From Engraulis encrasicolus (Eukaryota > Chordata > Actinopteri > Clupeiformes > Engraulidae): a stretch of DNA of 64,000 nucleotides. Position 1 is the stretch's first letter. The number at the start of each line of letters is the position of its first letter. The DNA is taken from NCBI RefSeq assembly GCF_034702125.1, contig NC_085880.1, positions 13,948,475 to 14,012,474 of the forward strand, read 5' to 3'. The notes below the pieces were generated by a model. The model worked only from the letters and a program-made list of their open reading frames with translations. It was not told where the DNA came from and did not search any database. Made by a program: the position numbers and the translations under genes. This document shows positions 1 to 11,527 of the stretch, one piece after another.

Positions 1-5
1 TATAG

Positions 6-345
6 CAGGGGTATTCAATTAAATGTCAACGAGGGCCAGTTTTTCAAATTCCTCCCAGTAAAGGGACGAAATGTACATATGTGTTATGTTTGCTGACTGT
101 CAATGAAAAAAATATGTGACACTTCATTGAAGTGGAGGGTCTGGGGGTGCTCCCCCAGAAAGTTTTGCATTTCTTAGATGTAACTTCCTGCATTTAAACG
201 TTCAGTTTCAGCACGATAACAGAACCCATACTTTTATCTCTAAATTCCGAAAAACAATTCTGTATTTCAAAGGGCTTGTGGGGGGCCAGAACCTTGCTGT
301 CCAAGGGCCGCATCTGGCCCCAGGGCCGCCATTTGAATAGCCCTG
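6..345. mobile_element. hAT-type non-autonomous DNA transposon
   Basis: The ends are imperfect inverted repeats (CAGGGGTATTCAA at left, TTGAATAGCCCTG at right). The right flank CTATATAG (346-353) matches the partial left flank TATAG at 1-5, so the element appears to have an 8-bp target duplication, the hAT signature. There is no coding capacity. The internal 'gggccgcatctggcccc' text is shared with the elements at 55596 and 61487. Confidence 0.75.
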
Positions 346-353
346 CTATATAG

Positions 354-1125
354 TAAGTAACACCTTGCTGTGTTCCCCGTGCTGCACAGATTCTGCCATT
401 AAAATGCCTTAGCTTTGACCATACTTGATGATTTTGGCCTTGCTGTGTGTGGGTGTTCAAAGTCTATGCCTGTGGCTTGCTGGGCGTACTTGTCAGCTAA
501 CTAATTTGCCTTGACACCTACATAGTAGGCCTATATGGGCTGAACAAGTAGTATTCAAATGAGTGCCAAGCTTCTGTTCCAGCTTCACTTAAAGGAGAAA
601 ACGGTTTTTTTTTTGTTTTGTTTTTTTTGTTTTTTTTACATTGGGCCCTTGATTTCACACCATAACACCATGTTCAATCCAGTTAGTTGTTAGTAATTCC
701 CCATTATATCATAATATCTTGCCTTGACTGTCTCAGATTTACCATTTCTAGTTTCAAGTTACAGAACTATGGGCAGAGGTCATCACTGCTTTAGTTGGCC
801 TATCAGATTGCCCTTACCAGACACAAAATTTGCTGCATAGACACATTATTTATTCTTTTTTTAACATACATAATCTTCAGCTTTGGGATGGCATGCCACT
901 CCAACCCTGAACGCATAAACTTGGCAGACAATCGGATAAAGTAGGCCCTAAGGTTAGGTTGGGTGTCTCAAAGTTTGGTATGTCTCCTCCTTGATATGCC
1001 TCCACTCTGTCCTAAGGAGCGACGGTCAGGTTGCCAAATACCATTAAAAAAAGGGGCACTACACGTCACATTGAAATACCGCAACGGGTTACACAGACTC
1101 TTCTGTGAAGCCTCGTCAAACTCAC
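354..1125. other. Intron 1 of the PAOX-like gene, no other gene seen
   Basis: This AT-rich stretch lies downstream of the PAOX exon 1 donor on the minus strand. I found no second PAOX exon or other conserved coding block. It has a T-rich run at 606-640. Confidence 0.5.
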
Positions 1126-1285
1126 CAAGTCTGCCAGTGCGTATTCTCCCTCCGCTCCGTCCCGTCGCCTCAATTATTCGGACATTCTTGAAGCCATTTT
1201 TGATCAGTTTCAGAGCTGCACCGATCCCAGATATACCACAGCCAACTATCACAATTTTAGCTTCTAAATTCGGAAGCGGAGTCAT
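1126..1285 (-). CDS. paox: Polyamine oxidase (PAOX-like), first coding exon, partial gene
   Basis: The exon starts at an ATG at 1285 and ends at a consensus donor (CTTG|gtgag), giving 53 codons plus one base. The encoded N-terminus is the FAD-binding Rossmann segment of the flavin amine oxidase family: a VGCGISGIGAA dinucleotide-binding loop near residue 12, then IIEATGRSGGRIRTGRLG, the EA...GGR...G pattern that contacts FAD. The spacing and short N-terminus fit peroxisomal N1-acetylpolyamine oxidase better than spermine oxidase, which has a longer N-terminus. PAOX oxidises acetylated spermine and spermidine in polyamine back-conversion. All later exons lie beyond the left edge, so the catalytic part and the peroxisomal signal cannot be checked. 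SMOX or another flavin amine oxidase is the alternative. Confidence 0.8.
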
Positions 1286-1659
1286 GGTGACAAAAGATAG
1301 CGTTAAAAGAAGTTTGCGGGTGACAAGACCGCCTGAGTAGACAAATACCTCGACTTGTTCAGTCGGGTGACAGAGTTACGCCTTCGGTAAATGCACTTTG
1401 TCCCTCCGGGGAAGATGAAAGTAAACTATTTAGCGTATTTGGCTGTCACATGCCAGCTGTGTGTCTGTTGTGTTGTGTTCTTCCGGGAATGATGGTCACG
1501 TGGTGACATTTGGGTCTGTGCACCCTGGTGGCCTAAAATGTAATTACAACATATCTAGAAATTCTAAGCTTCCTTTGACACCGCCTAGCAAACTTCCACA
1601 AGCAAATTCTTTCTTGCTGGTCTGTAGCTTACAATCACAATTTCTTACCACACACATAT

Positions 1660-2545
1660 TTTATATGGAATAATAAGGATATCACTTACAAGAACAAAAC
1701 TTTGTTTTACCAGCCTTGGCTGGACAAGAATATCATCTTAGTTTCACAGCTAGGCTATTTGATGAGAGTGTATTAGGCCTATTCACATATAGAGACTTTA
1801 TGGATGTTTTCTTTTCCTGTAGGCCTTCCACCTAAAGAATATGCAATAGTATTTTATGCAATCCCATCTGGTATCAGGTTTCTTCTTGACACCTGTCCTA
1901 AAGGTCTATGTCAGTCTCCAATTCTTTTCTCATTATTGATGGGGATCTTTTTTTTTATCAGCAATGAGTTTTCCAACAAAAAATAAGATCTATCCTGTTG
2001 AAACATAGTAATTCCACCCCTGCTTGTGTTAGTTACTGGAATAATCACTTTGAAAATATTGATTGGTTAAGATGACCACAAATAAAGTGGCTGTCTCTCT
2101 CAAAATTATACATAGATGTTGTAACGATAGGTTGTCAATATTCTCCCCAATATCTCCTGATTGCTCCTTCTGTCTTTCTCCCCCTGAAACTGTGGAACAT
2201 TTATTTTGGAGGTGTAACCACTCAAAAGTTTTCTGGATCTTTTTTGCTGACTTTATAAATTAACTCATCGACAAGGACTTTACTTTTAAGAAAGACTTAA
2301 AGATATTATTTGTCATCCATTGATCACTCTATTTGTCCTAAAGCGATTTATACTCGTTTAAAATGTGCTATTTTCAACATTTGTAACCACCTCTGGTAGG
2401 CCTATGGTCCTGTACATGTTATATGTTTGTGTGTATTTATTAATCTACAATATCTACATATATTCCTTCTACATTTATGGATGTATAGTTGTGATTTGTA
2501 TATTTGATTCATATTGCATTTGTATCAGATTCTTCTTTCAATAAA
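1660..2545 (+). mobile_element. L1-type LINE ORF2 C-terminal remnant
   Basis: Broken plus-strand frames read like the end of an L1/Tx1-type ORF2. Around 1804-1900 there is a PKEYAIVFYAIPSG block. At 2140-2250 there is a Cys/His cluster (CSFCLSPPETVEHLFWRC) typical of the zinc-binding domain after the reverse transcriptase. Stops and frameshifts interrupt it, so it is dead. The 3' end is probably the AATAAA-containing stretch near 2535. Confidence 0.6.
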
Positions 2546-2627
2546 TAGGCCTAAATTTTTTTTAAAACCCTAGTGGCCTAAATGAGGAATTGGAACTTAA
2601 AGGTAGGCCTACACTGTAATTGTCATA

Positions 2628-2821
2628 TTAAAGGTACACTGTGTAAGATTGTGGCCAAGGTAGATATTGCAACTATGCTGTTCATTGAAACTGTGCTGTC
2701 TACAGCCAAATTTGATCTTTTCATGACTCTTTACAAAATAATAAACTACTGTAACATTTGTGAATAGGCGGCATGAATTCTGGAAATTCAAGTCTAAAAA
2801 TCTTACACAGTGCACCTTTAA
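2628..2821. mobile_element. Dispersed repeat 'A', complete short copy
   Basis: It is bounded by inverted ends TTAAAGGTACACTGTGTAAG and its complement (CTTACACAGTGCACCTTTAA). Related copies lie at 3821-5508 and at 32462-39144, both interrupted by other elements. It is non-coding and MITE-like. I cannot assign a superfamily. Confidence 0.65.
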
Positions 2822-3885
2822 TTACATTAATTGGGTCAGTTCTGTTTGATTTAATCAGGGCTCTAAATTAACTTTTCATCATCAGCCAAAATGGCTGATA
2901 GATGTCAATCTCTCCCTAATGGATCAAAATGGCTAACAAGTTGTTTTTTTTAGCCAGGCCGTACCCTCCTAGTGACAACACCTTCAGTCTAGTCAGGTCA
3001 AGAGCAATGCACTTTCTGAGCACCCGAAAAATCGGGAACTCCTCCCACTTTGTCGGGAAGCAAACAACCATTAGCAAGGGAGGCGGGTCAACCATGCTGT
3101 TTGGGAAATGTTAATAGTTACCGTATGCTCTTGGTCAGACCAAGTCTCGAAGAGGTTTGAAAGTCGATGATAATCAGGTCTAGGTCCAGGCTAGGTCTTT
3201 TCTACCAGTCACTCAAAGTTTACCAGCATTTTGCCGGTTGGCTGGTGTTAACTTAAAGCCCTGGATGTAATGATGTATGAATGGACTTTTTATGGATTTT
3301 GTATCGCATATGATGTTTCTTAATTTAACTACTGTCATTTTCTCTGTGATTACATGTACAGTATATGCTTCCCACAACATAGGCTGCGTGGCAATTAGCT
3401 GACACCATGACTGATCTTTAAAAATAAATAAATAAATAAATAAATCTCTCTGCCTACATCCTCTGTCAGACGCTGAAGAAGGCTTGGGCCGAAATGTCTG
3501 TCATTCTAACCCACTAAAACAAAATATAAGAATCACACTCACACAGAGCGCTGCTTTTCTACAAATAAAGGCCTGTGCACCGTCCTGTAATCTGAGAGAA
3601 TCTTCCACCTATGAACTCACTGGTTCCTACAGAGAAAGTGTAATATATGATTGATATACGGTATGACCACTCCCATTGTCTCTTATTGTTCCCTCAAAAA
3701 TGTGCAGTTCCATCTATATGGCGACTGCGAGTAAGTGATGATTGGGAAACCGGAATGGAGTCAATAGCCCCGTTAATACTGCGGGCCATTGCCCTAGGAA
3801 CTTAAGCCCAGGAATTTGCCCAGGTACACTATGCAGGAAATGGCCAAAAAAGTCTATGCTGCTCATTGAAACTGGGCTGCCTATT

Positions 3886-5229
3886 GGGTCATTTCACGTG
3901 AAATCAGACACTTTGGGACCCGATCGACACTGATTTCAAACATACTTGGTGTGCCTTTTTAGTAGCAAGGTAGCACCCCAGAACTGCATTTGTGTGAATC
4001 TGACACAAATATTAAGGGAGAAACAGACTAGCAAAGGTTTACATATGAGGGTAGGACACTATACATTCAGCCTTGATTATATCAGTCAGTGTAGGCCAAA
4101 AAGATCAGTCACGAAAAAAGTCACAAAAATATGTCTGTGGTGTTGTTTGAAAGTGCTTTTCTGGCTCTACAAATGACACAATCAGCTTGGAATACAACAA
4201 CCCTCAGAATATGAATTACGATAAATGGAACAATTAAAAATTGAATGTCATAAAAAAGTATATTTTAAAATGTCCAGTTCCTTGTCTAAACCTAGCCTGC
4301 AATGTCATGAACAACACCTGAAATGCTGGTGTTTGGTACTTTCTTCATTTCAGAGATAATGGGACTCATCATACAGATCACCTAGTAATAATATGGTAAT
4401 ACCATAGTAATATCACATGACAGCATGTCTATCGGAATATGCAACAAAAAAGAAAAAAAAGAAAAATAGTCTAACTTCTACTGTGTCCATTGACAATGGG
4501 CAGAAGCTGTGTAGTTTCTGAGTACCCGACATAGAGGCCCACGAGGGTGCAGGGCCCACCAGGAAAATACCTGCTATGCCAGATGGCCAGTCCAGCCATG
4601 TCCCTGACACTCCTCTATTACTACTTCATTACAATTCATTTCAATCTGTATGTCCCATTATCTCTTAAATGAATGAAGAACCACACACACCATTTTCAGG
4701 TGTTATTCATGACCTTACAGGCTACGTTTAGACAAGAAACCAGATTTTTTAAAATATAAAGTTTTTTGATATTCAATTTTTCATATAATCATGATTCATA
4801 TTCTGAAGGTTGTTGTATTCCATGCAAAGGTGTAGGTTTGGCTCGAAAAGTGGTGGGGACATTTCAATCGCAAATTGACAAGCTAGGTTTATCTGGAAAG
4901 TGGTATGGACATGTCCCCACCGTCCCCCCCTAAAATTACGCCCATGATTCCATGCAATTTGTGTAATTTGTAGAGCCAGAAAATAGCTTTCAAACAACAC
5001 AACAGACATCCCTTTGTGACTTACACGGACTGATATAATCAAGGCTGAATGTATAGTGTCCGACCCTCGTATGTAAACCTTTGCTAGTCTGTTTCTCCCT
5101 TACTATTGGTGTCAGATTCACACAAATGCAGTTCTGGGGTGCTACCTTGCTACTAAAAAGGCACACCAAATATGATTGAAATCTGTGTCGGTCGGGTCCC
5201 AAAGTGTCTGATTTCACGTGAAATGACCC
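3886..5229. mobile_element. Palindromic DNA transposon with ~400-bp inverted ends
   Basis: The left end GGGTCATTTCACGTG and right end CACGTGAAATGACCC are perfect complements. Inverted similarity continues inward for about 400 bp on each side, through the 'actttgggacc', 'gtagcaaggtagcacc' and 'gcaaaggtttacat' stretches. The sequence TATT flanks both sides (3882-3885 and 5230-5233), consistent with a 4-bp target duplication. There is no transposase frame. Confidence 0.75.
4828..4946 (+). mobile_element. Short insertion inside the palindromic element
   Basis: A 119-bp block (…ggtggggacatttcaatcgc… to …cccctaaaattacgccc…) is absent from the matching left arm. It is flanked by an 11-bp direct repeat ATTCCATGCAA (4817-4827 and 4947-4957). 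A variable-length duplication of this size suggests retroposition by a SINE-like element. Confidence 0.6.
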
Positions 5230-5508
5230 TATTATCAAATTTGTCTTTTCATGAATATTTACTAAATAATAAACCAACATTAATTATTATAACCAAAGTA
5301 CAGTAAGTTTTGCAGCTAAGAATATCTATTTCTGGAAATTCAAAATGGCGGACCATGGAGAAGATCCCCTTTTCCATGTATGAAAAGTGCAATTTTCCCA
5401 GTGAATACTTTGGTGGTGGTAAGTATTCATGAAAAAGGTAACATTCGTAAATGGGTAGCATGAATTCTGGAAATAAAATACAAAAAATATTACATGGTGC
5501 ACCTTTAA

Positions 5509-6661
5509 GCCTGGGCTACATGCTAATATATTTTACTCCAATTTCCAGTCATAACCTCATCAAAACAATTGTCCTGTTATGGACTACGGTAACCACTCTG
5601 ATGAAATGCCTGACTGACCACGTCAGCTTGAAAAAACAAGTCTGGTTTGACTAATTGTAGCAGCGTTGCCCTTTTCCATGCTCGAGGTGAGGGAGGAGTA
5701 AGAAATATTGCATCTAACTTGTGACATTTTCAAGAAAAATGAGCAATTGATACATATGTGTTTGCACAGCTTTGTTAAAACAGGGCTACATTGTTGAAAA
5801 ACAAATTGCATTTTTATACACATGGCATTAACACAAAAAATGTTGGCCTTTCTACACTAAATTTGAATCATATTTTGCTAATCGGCCCAAATGAATTGAA
5901 TTTCCAATAGATGTTTCATGCATCCATTCAAAGAGTGATCACACGATCATACCTCAATCTGAATATTTAGATCAATACGGGACAACGGAGGTACGTGTCA
6001 AAGTGCTGTCTATGTCAGCAGACAACATGGCATCATCCAAAGTATTTGGATAACACGCCGACTTGAACAGTCAATCGCGTGTGTGCACTACGACTTTGCA
6101 TGTTAACTTTTCCTCCAAAAGCCCTCTGACAGGTTAGGATTAGGTATCGTTTTGATCTGGGAACAATTTTCCCTGCTTGTTTCGCTGTTCTTGGCAAAAT
6201 TAAAGTGACAGAAATGTTGCTTTACTAACAGTTTAGGATAAGCGATGGTTTTGGTCAGGGAACAGCACAATATTGTCGTATTTAGCAACAGAAATTCATA
6301 GAGGGCAATAGAAATTCCCAGCGGCGGTGGGAAAACTAACTTGCCTCATGCAAGTCCGGTCACGCGACAAAAATGCTTTTCTGCAGTGTTGTAGAGCTCG
6401 ACTTAACATGCAAAGTCAGTGCACCACAACGCGAAATGCATTAGCATGAAATAATTACACCTTGGCATAATGTCAGTCTGCTGCAGGACACAAAAGATCA
6501 ATTGAATCGAAGCTAATTGGCTATACAAAACTATCAAAAAGATTTTTTTCCCACTCTATTGCCTATCAAACGACTATGCAAGACTTCACAAAGCAGTTGG
6601 GGTAGAACAAACGCTCAAACAGAATATCACAATATACCAGATATCATGAAAACTGCAAGTT
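5509..6661. other. Intergenic, no gene recognised
   Basis: The stretch holds no conserved coding block and no clear terminal repeats. It separates the PAOX promoter side from the 3' end of the GPCR gene. Confidence 0.4.
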
Positions 6662-6667
6662 TTTAAT
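6662..6667 (-). terminator. Candidate poly(A) signal of the GPCR gene
   Basis: TTTAAT on the plus strand reads ATTAAA on the minus strand, a common variant poly(A) signal. It sits about 170 bases past the GPCR stop codon. Confidence 0.35.
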
Positions 6668-6835
6668 AATAGTAAGTTAGAGAGAATGAAGAAAAGGACA
6701 GTTAAGATGTGCAGAAGTAAGACAAAGACTGATCCCATAGCCCCTTCAGATCAGCCTTGCCACTCACTATGAAGTCCCATCGCACTGGCTTTTTGGCTGC
6801 CGTTCTAATGCAGTTTAGAGTCGACGGCATACTTG

Positions 6836-9151
6836 TTAGCAAACATCATGCTCCACCCTAACTGTGATCTGTCCATAGAAGAAGGTGGCCTGCCTCTCCT
6901 GTGTGGCAGCGGGACAAGGACGTATGTCCCCCCCATGTGGCTGGGAGGGCACCTGCAGGCAGTTGAGCCTCCTGATGGACCCTGCATGCTGGCAGCCATG
7001 CCACAGTGAACAGGAGGAGGAGGAGGAGGAGGAGGAGGAGGAGGCAGCAGGCTGCACAGGTGGCCCATGGGTACACTCCCTGGAATTCTCTACAGACAAG
7101 GAAATCCCATGGGTGCAATCCCTGGAATTAACCATAGAGGAGGGCATTCCATGGGTACTGTCCCTGGAATTCTCCACAGAGGAGGGTATTCCATGGGCAC
7201 ACTGCTTGCCGTTCTCCATGGACGAAGGCATTCCGTGGTCACAGCTTCTAGAGTCGCCTATACACGAGGGCATCCCATGGGTACAGTGCCTAGAATTATC
7301 CATGGAGGAGGGCATTCCGTGGGCACACTCCCTACACGTCTCCATAGACGGGGGTACAAGGTTGGCAGACTGATTGCAACTCTCCGTTGACAAGGGCAAT
7401 GTATGGGTAGCACACTCCCAGCAGTTCTCCACAGATGAGGGCATCCCAGGTCCGTGGTAGTTCTCCAACGACGGGCTCAGCGTGAACACGGAGGAGTACA
7501 CAGTAGTACCCTCCGGTGACTGGCCACCTCTGGTGCCGTCTCCCTCTGGGGAGAAGTGACTCGGCACCTCCCCAGGTCCCACCTGCCTCTGGCCCCCCAT
7601 CACCACTCGCCTGCTCTGCCCCTCCCCGCCTCGCTCCCCTTCCCCTTGGTCCACGGCCGCTGCCATGCCCAGGAGCCCCCCCAGCCTAGCCCGTACACGA
7701 CCCCGCAGGCTCCTGAGTGCCCCCTGAAAGCGGCGGCTGAGCAGCGCGTACAGCAGCGGGTTGATGTCGGAGTTGAGTAGCAGCAGCCAATAGGAGAAGG
7801 TGACGGCGGAGGGCGGGACTAAGCTCTTCTCTGAGGAGGCGGAGGAGCCCGATAGGGCCTTCTCGGCGGCCTGCACCATAGCAACGCAGATGTAAGGAGT
7901 CCAGCACAGGAAGAAGGCGGTAATGACCAGGAAGAGGCGCACAATGCCGTGCGATTGGCTCGGGGGAGGCTGGGGGGCGGGACCATGGGGCTGTGAGCCG
8001 ACCCTGGGACTGTTGCTATGGAGCTGGTCGATGGAAGAGTCCAGTCGTCCTGAGCCGAATCCAGACTCGGAACTGGAGCCACTGCTGGAGGATGCGTCCG
8101 TAGCGCTGGACTCAGAACAGGAGAAAATACCTGGATACTCAGGTAGAGGAGACCCACCCGATCCACCTGAAGCATTTCCAGCGACAGGGGCCTCAGACAA
8201 ACTCAGGTGATATATGCAGCCAGAGGGAGATGGGGCGTTCTGGGCTAGGCAGTCACTGGGGTTCTGACCCCTGTCACTGTGGGGATTCTGGATCACAGAG
8301 GGCTGTTGCTTCAGACCCACATGGCTGGAACCCACACTGGGGTGGAGATTGTGGCCCATGTTCACCTTTTGGCTCTGACCCATGTTGCTGTGTGGGTTCT
8401 GGCCAACCCTGGTCTCTGGGTTCTGGTCCATATTGTTCTGACGACCCCGAAGCACTTTGGTGTGACGGTTGTTGGTCATGCTGGCCTTTTGGCTCTTACT
8501 CTTTCTGCTGTGTGAGTTCTGACAGAGCCTGGTTTCCGGGATCTGACCCACATGACTGTGGCAGTTGTAGGTCACAATAACAGAGGTGTTGTGGTGGTTG
8601 TGGTGCTCACTAGCGTGTAGGTCCTGACCCATACTGCTGTGTCGGTGTCGCTGATGTGCTGCAGTGGTGTTGTGGTTCTGACTGAAGGCGCTGGTGTTAG
8701 GTGAGGGCTCCACACTGATATGTATGTTGTCACTTACATTGGTGTTGGGTTTCTGACCCAGACTGCTGTTCTGTGTGTGGTTCTGACCCATGTGATTGTG
8801 GTGGTTCTGAGCTACACTGCTGGTATTGGGCAGGGAGCCCACACTGCTGGTACTGGGCAGGTTCCACACAGTGCCTGTGCTAGGCCGGGGCCCCACATGG
8901 CCAGGGCCTCCCCTCCTGTTGCGGTGGATGTGGCCCTCCAGCGAATGTATGCGGCGGGCGTGACTGCGGGCCACACGCACGATCTTGACGTAGCAGAAGA
9001 GGATGACGACGCCGGGCAGCAGGAAGGAGAGTGTCGCCATGGTGACGGCGTAGCTGGCGCTGCTGGACCACTTCACGACACAGGTGAACATGGGAGCCAC
9101 GTAGTCCACCGCGCCCCAGCCGAGCAGCGGAGGGCAGCTGGTGAGAGCCGC
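6836..9151 (-). CDS. GPCR exon 4 (TM4 end to C-terminus)
   Basis: The acceptor is gtttattccag|GCG. This 2.3-kb terminal exon stays open for 771 codons. It holds PPLLGWG, the loop-2 Cys, TM5, the giant loop 3, TM6 with FFLCWTPY, TM7 with NSDINPLLYALLSRRF and the repeat-rich tail. The stop codon is at 6836-6838. Confidence 0.85.
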   Translation of the reverse strand, partial: AALTSCPPLLGWGAVDYVAPMFTCVVKWSSSASYAVTMATLSFLLPGVVILFCYVKIVRVARSHARRIHSLEGHIHRNRRGGPGHVGPRPSTGTVWNLPSTSSVGSLPNTSSVAQNHHNHMGQNHTQNSSLGQKPNTNVSDNIHISVEPSPNTSAFSQNHNTTAAHQRHRHSSMGQDLHASEHHNHHNTSVIVTYNCHSHVGQIPETRLCQNSHSRKSKSQKASMTNNRHTKVLRGRQNNMDQNPETRVGQNPHSNMGQSQKVNMGHNLHPSVGSSHVGLKQQPSVIQNPHSDRGQNPSDCLAQNAPSPSGCIYHLSLSEAPVAGNASGGSGGSPLPEYPGIFSCSESSATDASSSSGSSSESGFGSGRLDSSIDQLHSNSPRVGSQPHGPAPQPPPSQSHGIVRLFLVITAFFLCWTPYICVAMVQAAEKALSGSSASSEKSLVPPSAVTFSYWLLLLNSDINPLLYALLSRRFQGALRSLRGRVRARLGGLLGMAAAVDQGEGERGGEGQSRRVVMGGQRQVGPGEVPSHFSPEGDGTRGGQSPEGTTVYSSVFTLSPSLENYHGPGMPSSVENCWECATHTLPLSTESCNQSANLVPPSMETCRECAHGMPSSMDNSRHCTHGMPSCIGDSRSCDHGMPSSMENGKQCAHGIPSSVENSRDSTHGMPSSMVNSRDCTHGISLSVENSRECTHGPPVQPAASSSSSSSSSSCSLWHGCQHAGSIRRLNCLQVPSQPHGGDIRPCPAATQERQATFFYGQITVRVEHDVC

Positions 9152-10422
9152 CTGGAATAAACAAACAAAAAAAAACACATGATCAGATATAGAGCCGCTT
9201 AAAATAAAACACATGATCAACCAGAGAGTCCCTTGCACCCCTTTAAGGAGTATGGGTTTTGACTAATCAAAGTGTAGACACTTGTAAAACAAAGGAGATA
9301 CGCACGCCGCGCATCTAAATTAACAATCCGGTGCAACCAGAGCAGGACTAAATAATAAGTACAAAGGAAAAAGAATCTGGTGCTTCACGGATGTCTATTT
9401 TTTGTTATTTATTTTTTTCAGTGCAGTAAGACTAATGTTTCGACATGCGTCTTCAGAGTTTGAAAAAATAAATAACAAAAAATAGACATCCGTGTGGCAC
9501 CAGATTCTTTTTCCTTTACAAAGTGTAGACACCTTTGGTATTAATAATAGCCAGCTGTGGTTCTACACTAATTTTACTGCATGTCCAGAATCCCCTGCCA
9601 CCCCCCAATGAGCCCAATGGACCCCATGCATATAAGACCGATTGCTCCTGTTGAACTATACATTGCTGGATGTTAAGGATATCACGTGAAAGATGAGAAT
9701 CTACGCTTTTCACCGATATACGACACTTGCCTGTCCACTGAAGCATGGGCCAGACAATCGATCGTGAATTCATGATAACAGGTCCCATCAGGTTCATTCT
9801 GATGGGTAGAAGTCCATGCTGTTATTTTGACTTGAAATTGTAGCTGAGATGGCAATGCAACAAATGTTATAAACCTACCATTGGAAAGGCCAGAAAAGAT
9901 CATTCGAATGGTTCTGGGCATTCTGTAATACCTATGGTGACACCTATTCCTTTTAAATGTGTGAAACAGGTTGGTTAGATTTCACTCTTCTGTCCATTTT
10001 AGCCAATTTGATGGGTAAAAATACCTTTTTTCGTGTCTGCATATTCAATGTTTACCTTTGTACAACTTCAAGGTATTCAATGGATATCTACAACTTGAAC
10101 TGCAAAAATGTTCTGGAAAAATGAGGGTGACCCCAAACTTTTGAACGGTAGTGTATATGTAGGTCATGAAACTCCCAGAGACAGTGAGGTTAGAGCATAG
10201 GAAATCGTTGGTACTCCTCAAACTACAGCATGCGTGATCATCCAAAATGCACAATCAGCCATAATCCACAACCATGTACTGTATATCTTTCATTCAGCAA
10301 ACTTTATTAGTTTGAATTTACGCAAAAGGAAACTTATGAAACATAGGCTTCTTAGAGATTCCTCTTCAACCTGAACTGATGTCGTTCCTTGGATCACACA
10401 CACACGCATGCACACACGCACG

Positions 10423-10505
<83 letters not shown>

Positions 10506-11468
10506 CTGACAAATGGTTCCAGAGTGTGCTGGAGTATTGAAATGCGTCTGCCATTTGCACTCAACTCACTCACAGATCCGGTTTTACCAATAAGCAGACT
10601 ATGCAGTTACCTAGGGCCCCACCAAATTTGTACATGGTAGGGGCCCCCCCAACAATCAGTCCCACCATGGTAAATACCAAGAAAAGTAATTCATAAGGGC
10701 CCCATGTCTATATTGCCTAGGGCCCCCAAAGGGATAGAACCACTGTTCCTCCTCACCCACCTGTGTCCAGATCCACAACACCACGGTGCCGGTCCGCCAG
10801 GCGGTGCAGCGCGAGCTGTAGCGCAGGCAGTCCACAATGGAGTGGTACCGGTCCAGAGCGATGGCCGCCAGGGTCAGAACCGAGGCTGTGCAATACACAG
10901 ACGAGGTGTAGCCCACATACTGGCACAGGTCCTGTGGAGCACAGCACAACTACATTCATTAATGGAATCATGTAGGTTTAGGTAGGCTAGGCAGGAAATG
11001 ATTATCAAATTAAATTGAATTAGCACCATCAGGTAATTACTACAGTAGGCCTATATTTCAGCAAATCCCTTTGAGACTTGACATTATTTGTGAAGCTGTG
11101 AATTGAGCATGAGGGAATACACACACACAGGCCCAACGAGAGAGATGTGCAAGCAGATCTCGTCCCGGGCCAGCCTGTTTGTTTGTTTGTTTGTTTGTTT
11201 TTTTCTTAGGGACCGACCCACTTGTCAATCTTCAATACAGAGACAGTGGACTGAGTCAAGCAGAGTATACGACAACAGCTTGTAGGCATGAGGGGCAAAG
11301 TTATCAGCCAAAAATGCCCATGTGTTTTTGAATGTTTGAATGTTTTTGAAATTGTTCATTTTCAAATGGTTAATTGACTCCTGTTCGTGTAGGCTATTCA
11401 TGTTTGCGATATGTAGGCCTAATTTAATTATAATTAATACATTTTGCACGCACGCACGCACGCGCACA

Positions 11469-11527
<59 letters not shown>

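Larger units (their letters stand above)
3821..5508. mobile_element. Dispersed repeat 'A' copy split by a palindromic element
   Basis: The left half (3821-3885) and right half (5230-5508) together reconstitute repeat A, ending in GGTGCACCTTTAA. The palindromic transposon at 3886-5229 is inserted between them. Confidence 0.65.

Noticed and set aside
6885..9160. Plus-strand frames of 70-160 codons opposite the GPCR terminal exon
   Set aside because: They are shadows of the coding minisatellites; the minus strand has the intact seven-helix frame.
9152..9238. Extending the GPCR terminal exon upstream to an ATG at 9238
   Set aside because: The sequence between 9152 and 9238 is intron, with a polypyrimidine tract and AG at 9152; the joined exons give a complete receptor.
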